DNA from: Acidobacteriota bacterium | GTDB lineage: Bacteria; Acidobacteriota; Terriglobia; Terriglobales; Acidobacteriaceae | DNA: 64,000 nucleotides | Direction: 5' to 3' | Assembly: GCA_023441255.1 (NCBI GenBank) | Contig: JAEZPW010000062.1 | Location: 1-64,000, forward strand | Shown: in pieces, positions 60,326 through 64,000 of the stretch | Numbering within the stretch: position 1 is the first letter of the stretch | Layout: each line of letters starts with the position of its first letter | Notes under the pieces: generated by a model | The model's database searches: none | Seen by the model: the letters and a program-made list of their open reading frames with translations, nothing else | Told to the model about the DNA's origin: nothing | Translations under genes and position numbers: made by a program

Positions 60326-60400
60326 GGCGCGGAACCCAACCGCTGCGGGGCAGGCCCAGCAAGGTCTGATTAGCAGGTTCGACTCCTGCCCGCGCCTCCA
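60326..60400 (+). tRNA. tRNA-like element with non-canonical D and anticodon arms (possible tRNA pseudogene)
   Basis: The 75-nt segment has a perfect 7-bp acceptor stem (GGCGCGG with CCGCGCC), discriminator T and encoded CCA. It also has a perfect T-arm (GCAGG-TTCGACT-CCTGC) at the right distance from the 3' end, and total length fits a tRNA. The D region (CCCAACCGCTGCGGGG) forms only three pairs and lacks the AGC...GG consensus. The anticodon stem is 6 bp (CAGGCC/GGTCTG) with a 6-nt loop CAGCAA and no U33. No anticodon can be assigned. It may be a decayed tRNA, a tRNA remnant from recombination, or an RNA that mimics tRNA. Confidence 0.4.
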
Positions 60401-60627
60401 ATTCTCTTCGGAAATGATCGTCAGGGGCACGCGGTCGGCCCGATGCAGTCTCAGGCAAACGCGGCTGCTCCGAGCGAGAGCGGCGTAGGTGACTGTAGCG
60501 GGCTGCTGCGCGACATATCGTTGCGCGATGTGCTGTACTTTTGACGTCTAGCAGGCTTCCCAACTGTTCGCCCAGTCATCTCCCCTATTAGAGGCCACAC
60601 AATCGAGTTCGGGGCCCAGGTGTCTGT

Positions 60628-61737
60628 ATGGCCAAGAACGCATCCAGCTCGGTACCAATAACCAAAGTCGAAGTTGCTGCGTACACGGTGCCGACCGACT
60701 TCCCCGAGTCGGACGGCACGATGAAGTGGGACGCGACAACGATCGTCATTGTGCATGCAGAAGCAGGAGACAAGCGCGGGCTAGGATACACCTACGCCGA
60801 CACCGCCACCGCCGAACTCATTCATCAGAAGCTCTCGAAGACAGTCGAGAAGCAGGACGCGATGTCTCCGCCGAATGTTTATATGCGGATGTGGCACGAA
60901 ATCCGCAACCTGGGCCGGCCTGGGATCGTGTCGATGGCGATGTCGGCTGTGGATGCTGCCGTGTGGGACCTCAAGGCGAAGCTGCTGGATGTTCCGCTTG
61001 TAACACTGCTCGGTCAGGTGCACGTTGGAGTACCTATCTACGGCAGCGGTGGGTTCACGTCGTACTCAGATAAGCAACTTGCGGACCAACTTGGTGGCTG
61101 GGTCGAGCAGGGAATCCGGTTCGTGAAGATGAAGATTGGGCGCGATGCTCACGCCGACATCGAACGCGTGAAGGTGGCGCGAGATGCAATTGGCAAGCAT
61201 GCCGGTCTCTTCGTGGACGCCAATGGAGCCTACTCCCAAAAGCTGGCACTGGCGCAGGCAGACATTTTCGCCGACAGATTCGGCGTGAGCTGGTTCGAGG
61301 AACCGGTTTCGTCCGACGATCTGGCGGGGTTGAACCTGCTCCGGAACCGCGCGCCTGCCGGCATGGATATCGCGGCCGGGGAATACGGATACGACATCTT
61401 TTACTTTCGCAGGATGCTCGAGGCGGGAGCGGCGGACGTGCAGCAGGCGGATATGACACGTTGCGGCGGCTTCACCGGATTCCTGCAAGTTGCGACATTG
61501 TGCCAGGCGTACAACGTTCCAATGTCCGGGCACACTGCCCCGGCGCAGCACGTGCACGCGGCGTGCGCCGCTGTGCCACTACGAAACCTGGAGTATTTTC
61601 ATGACCACGTTCGTATCGAGCGCATGTTCTTCGACGGGGTTCCTGAGCCAGACGGGGGCATGCTGAAGCCTGATCTTTCGCGGCCGGGAATGGGACTGGA
61701 ACTCAAACGAGCCGACGCCAAGCGCTTCGCGGCATAG
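60628..61737 (+). CDS. Enolase-superfamily enzyme (mandelate racemase / muconate lactonising group)
   Basis: This 369-residue enzyme has an N-terminal capping domain and a modified TIM barrel. Catalytic elements visible are the KxK base motif (KMKIG, about 171), metal ligands Asp in FVDANGAY, Glu in WFEEPV and Glu in IAAGEYGYD, and the distal His in MSGHTAP. This is the MR-type Lys/His pair layout. It should abstract a proton alpha to a carboxylate, as in acid-sugar dehydratases or racemases. It lies upstream of a 2-hydroxyacid dehydrogenase, suggesting sugar-acid or hydroxyacid catabolism. The substrate cannot be read from sequence. ATG 60628 has no strong Shine-Dalgarno. Confidence 0.88.
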   Translation: MAKNASSSVPITKVEVAAYTVPTDFPESDGTMKWDATTIVIVHAEAGDKRGLGYTYADTATAELIHQKLSKTVEKQDAMSPPNVYMRMWHEIRNLGRPGIVSMAMSAVDAAVWDLKAKLLDVPLVTLLGQVHVGVPIYGSGGFTSYSDKQLADQLGGWVEQGIRFVKMKIGRDAHADIERVKVARDAIGKHAGLFVDANGAYSQKLALAQADIFADRFGVSWFEEPVSSDDLAGLNLLRNRAPAGMDIAAGEYGYDIFYFRRMLEAGAADVQQADMTRCGGFTGFLQVATLCQAYNVPMSGHTAPAQHVHAACAAVPLRNLEYFHDHVRIERMFFDGVPEPDGGMLKPDLSRPGMGLELKRADAKRFAA

Positions 61738-61811
61738 TCGATCCGAATCATGCCTGGTTGGCAAAACGAAGAGGGGCGGTCACCGAACTGCCCACTGGAG
61801 ATGTGACAAGT

Positions 61812-64000
61812 ATGGCCACCGAAAATATCACTACAGGCACCCAGGATACAGAGGCATTGTTGCGTAGCCGGCCTCAGGACTGGCGAAAGGCAGGCAACAA
61901 GGTGGACGCAAGGGGACTGGAAGAGGAACTGCGGGGCCACGTAGAAGGCGAAGTGCGCTTCGATGCCGGTTCAAAGGCCATGTATGCGGTCGATGCCTCG
62001 AACTATCGACAGGTGCCTATCGGCGTCGTGGTTCCGAAGAGTAAAGACGATGTGATCGCGACCGTCGCAGCGGCACGGAACTTTGGCGCACCCATTCTCT
62101 CGAGAGGTGGCGGCACCAGCCTGGCGGGCCAGTGCTGTAACGTCGCGGTGGTGATCGATTGGTCGAAGTACATGCACGGAGTGCTTGAGGTGAATCCCTA
62201 CGAGCGCTACGCGCGAGTTCTGCCAGGCACGGTATGTGACACGGCCCGGAAGCATCCGGTGGTCACAAAACACAAACTGACCTGGGGACCCGATCCAGCG
62301 ACGCACAACCATTGCACTTTCGGCGGAATGATCGGAAACAACTCGTGCGGCGCACACGCGCAAATGGCAGGAAAGGCGGACAACAACCTGGAAGAGCTGG
62401 ACATTCTGCTCTACGACGGCACGCGGATGACCGTCGGCTGGATGAACGATCACGAGTTTCAGCAGGCAGCCCGCGAGGGTGGGCGAAAAGGCGAGATCTT
62501 TCGACATCTGAAGTCTCTCCGCGATCACTATGCCGGACTCGTTGAGCGTAACTATCCCCCGATCCCGCGACGCGTGTCGGGTTATAACCTGGATCAGCTG
62601 ATCCCGGGAAGAGAGGATGGGCGTTTCAACCTGGCGCGATCACTGGTCGGGAGTGAATCCACGCTGGTCACAGTACTGGAAGCGAAGGTGAAACTGATCG
62701 ATGGCAGGCCGGAGCGCGTCGTGGTGATGCTCGGCTACAAAACCATCTACGAGGCCGCCGACCACGTGATGCTGGTCGATTCGTACAAGCCGGTTGCACT
62801 TGAGGGCATCGACGGGCACCTGATCAAGAACATACATATAAAGGGCGGTCCCCACAGGAAGTACCTGAACCTCTTGCCTGAGGGACAGGGCTGGCTGCTC
62901 GTGGAATTCGGAGCTGACCAGAAGGAGGATGCGATCGATCAGGCGCAGAAGTTCATGGATGAACTAAAGAAGGAGCAGAACGCGCCATCGATGAAGATGT
63001 ACACGGACGAGAAGGATCAGGAGCACATCTGGGCGGTGCGCGAATCTGGCCTGGGCGCGACAGCCTTTGTACCCGGACAGCCGGCCACGTGGCCGGGATG
63101 GGAAGACTCAGCCTGCCCGCCGGAGAAGATCGGCGGCTACCTGCGCGAGTTGCGCGAACTCTACAACAAGTACGACTACAATCCGGCGCTCTACGGGCAC
63201 TTCGGTCAGGCGTGCATCCATTGCCGTGTCGACTTCGACCTGACCTCGAGTCAGGGAATAAAGAAGTGGGGCTCGTTCATGGAGGAGGCGACCGATCTCT
63301 GCGTCAAGTACGGCGGTTCGCTCAGCGGAGAACACGGGGACGGCCAGGCGCGCGCGCAGTTCCTTTACAAGATGTTCGGGCACGAGTTGATTGGAGCGTT
63401 CCGCGAGTTCAAAAGCATATGGGACCCAGACTGGAAGATGAACCCGGGCAAGGTGATCGATGCCAACCCGTTCGACCAGAACTTGCGCCTGGGCGCTGAT
63501 TACGCTCCGTGGGATCCGTCGACTCACTTCAAGTATCCGCAGGACCACGGCAGCTTCGCTTCCGCGGCGTTGCGTTGCGTTGGAATCGGAAAGTGCCGCC
63601 GCGAAGATGGCAAGAATGCGGAAGACAACACGATGTGTCCCAGCTTCATGGTCACGCGCGAGGAGAAACACACGACGCGTGGGCGCGCGCACCATCTCTG
63701 GGAGATGCTGCAAGGCCAGGTGATCGCAGATGGATGGCGGGATGAGAGTGTGAAGGAGTCGCTCGACCTCTGTCTCGCGTGCAAGGGCTGTAAAGGCGAC
63801 TGTCCCGTGAACGTGGACATAGCCACTTACAAGTCGGAATTCCTGGCGCACTACTGGGAAGGACGAATCCGTCCCCGTCACGCGTACGCATTCGGATTCG
63901 TCGACCAGTGGTCACGGCTGGCATCGATAGCACCCGGATTCGTGAACCTGTTCACGCAATTGCCCGGGCTCAATGCCGTGGCGAAGCTGATGGCTGGAAT
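61812..64000 (+). CDS. FAD-binding and 4Fe-4S 2-hydroxyacid dehydrogenase (GlcD-GlcF-type fusion), 3' end outside window
   Basis: The frame is open from ATG 61812 to the window edge, 729 codons and counting. The N-terminal PCMH FAD domain shows VVVPKSKDDVIATVAAA, SRGGGTSLAGQCCN, TFGGMIGNNSCGAHA and LVGSESTLVTVLEA. The FAD-oxidase C domain has ALYGHFGQACIHCRVDFD and GGSLSGEHGDGQARAQ. After WDPDWKMNPGKVID an iron-sulfur domain begins (CVGIGKCRRED at about 590, CLACKGCKGDCPVNVD at about 655). This single-chain design is used by D-lactate and D-2-hydroxyglutarate dehydrogenases. It lies 74 bp after the enolase-superfamily gene and probably shares its transcript. It is distinct from the separate glcDEF operon at 20.9-23.7 kb. 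Confidence 0.9.
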   Translation, partial: MATENITTGTQDTEALLRSRPQDWRKAGNKVDARGLEEELRGHVEGEVRFDAGSKAMYAVDASNYRQVPIGVVVPKSKDDVIATVAAARNFGAPILSRGGGTSLAGQCCNVAVVIDWSKYMHGVLEVNPYERYARVLPGTVCDTARKHPVVTKHKLTWGPDPATHNHCTFGGMIGNNSCGAHAQMAGKADNNLEELDILLYDGTRMTVGWMNDHEFQQAAREGGRKGEIFRHLKSLRDHYAGLVERNYPPIPRRVSGYNLDQLIPGREDGRFNLARSLVGSESTLVTVLEAKVKLIDGRPERVVVMLGYKTIYEAADHVMLVDSYKPVALEGIDGHLIKNIHIKGGPHRKYLNLLPEGQGWLLVEFGADQKEDAIDQAQKFMDELKKEQNAPSMKMYTDEKDQEHIWAVRESGLGATAFVPGQPATWPGWEDSACPPEKIGGYLRELRELYNKYDYNPALYGHFGQACIHCRVDFDLTSSQGIKKWGSFMEEATDLCVKYGGSLSGEHGDGQARAQFLYKMFGHELIGAFREFKSIWDPDWKMNPGKVIDANPFDQNLRLGADYAPWDPSTHFKYPQDHGSFASAALRCVGIGKCRREDGKNAEDNTMCPSFMVTREEKHTTRGRAHHLWEMLQGQVIADGWRDESVKESLDLCLACKGCKGDCPVNVDIATYKSEFLAHYWEGRIRPRHAYAFGFVDQWSRLASIAPGFVNLFTQLPGLNAVAKLMAG

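Noticed and set aside
60326..60400. selC (tRNA-Sec) or the 3' end of a tmRNA
   Set aside because: No long variable arm or UCA anticodon for selC; the acceptor partner lies only 75 nt upstream and no tag-coding region exists, so not tmRNA.

Overview
The window is a GC-rich bacterial chromosome segment, and its gene content points to an acidobacterium of the Terriglobia/Koribacter type. The markers are a carboxypeptidase-regulatory-domain TonB-dependent receptor, a DUF5916/CBM9-like outer-membrane protein, many divergent or degenerate enzyme paralogues, palindromic intergenic repeats and a very multihaem cytochrome locus. This assignment is an inference from gene families; there is no rRNA in the window.

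Region by region. 1-9 kb holds mostly single minus-strand genes: a DUF5916 protein running off the left edge, a GT4 glycosyltransferase, a Mut7-C protein, an EF-P paralogue, a class A beta-lactamase-fold protein and a LigD-like Pol-PE protein. A plus-strand polyferredoxin lies among them. 9-14.5 kb holds the large TonB-dependent receptor, a Mn-type superoxide dismutase and a small beta-barrel protein. 14.5-19.2 kb has a candidate structured RNA, a GntR/UTRA regulator and a two-gene surface-carbohydrate pair (FAD oxidoreductase and GT-C membrane protein). 19.5-25.6 kb is a glycolate/lactate oxidation operon (permease, glcD, glcE, glcF). 25.8-30.7 kb holds a TonB-like protein, a nitroreductase, a fused nucleotidyltransferase-phosphohexomutase and an aldo/keto reductase.

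31.0-41.7 kb is a plus-strand group-4 [NiFe]-hydrogenase operon. A formate-dehydrogenase-like molybdopterin protein and two sulfhydrogenase beta/gamma-like subunits head it, followed by the maturation protease, an antiporter-like subunit, large subunit, membrane anchor, polyferredoxin and small subunit, and hypA. The molybdopterin protein lacks the residues used by formate dehydrogenases, so its substrate is open. A GG-N10-GC sigma-54-like promoter and a perfect 18-bp palindrome lie upstream.

42.2-46.8 kb encodes a sigma-54 response regulator, a CHASE2 histidine kinase and a FecR-domain protein, joined by 4-bp overlaps. 47.1-56.9 kb encodes a 23-haem and a 31-haem c-type cytochrome, a predicted outer-membrane barrel, an exported protein of unknown function, a b-type cytochrome and an Fe-S/FAD oxidoreductase whose FAD-fold segments are in permuted order. 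This looks like a transmembrane electron conduit. Together, 31-57 kb can be read as an H2/NAD(P)H/quinone/extracellular electron-transfer island with its own sensor system.

57-64 kb holds feoAB, a zinc-ribbon membrane protein, a tRNA-like element with non-canonical arms, an enolase-superfamily enzyme and an FAD/Fe-S 2-hydroxyacid dehydrogenase cut by the right edge.
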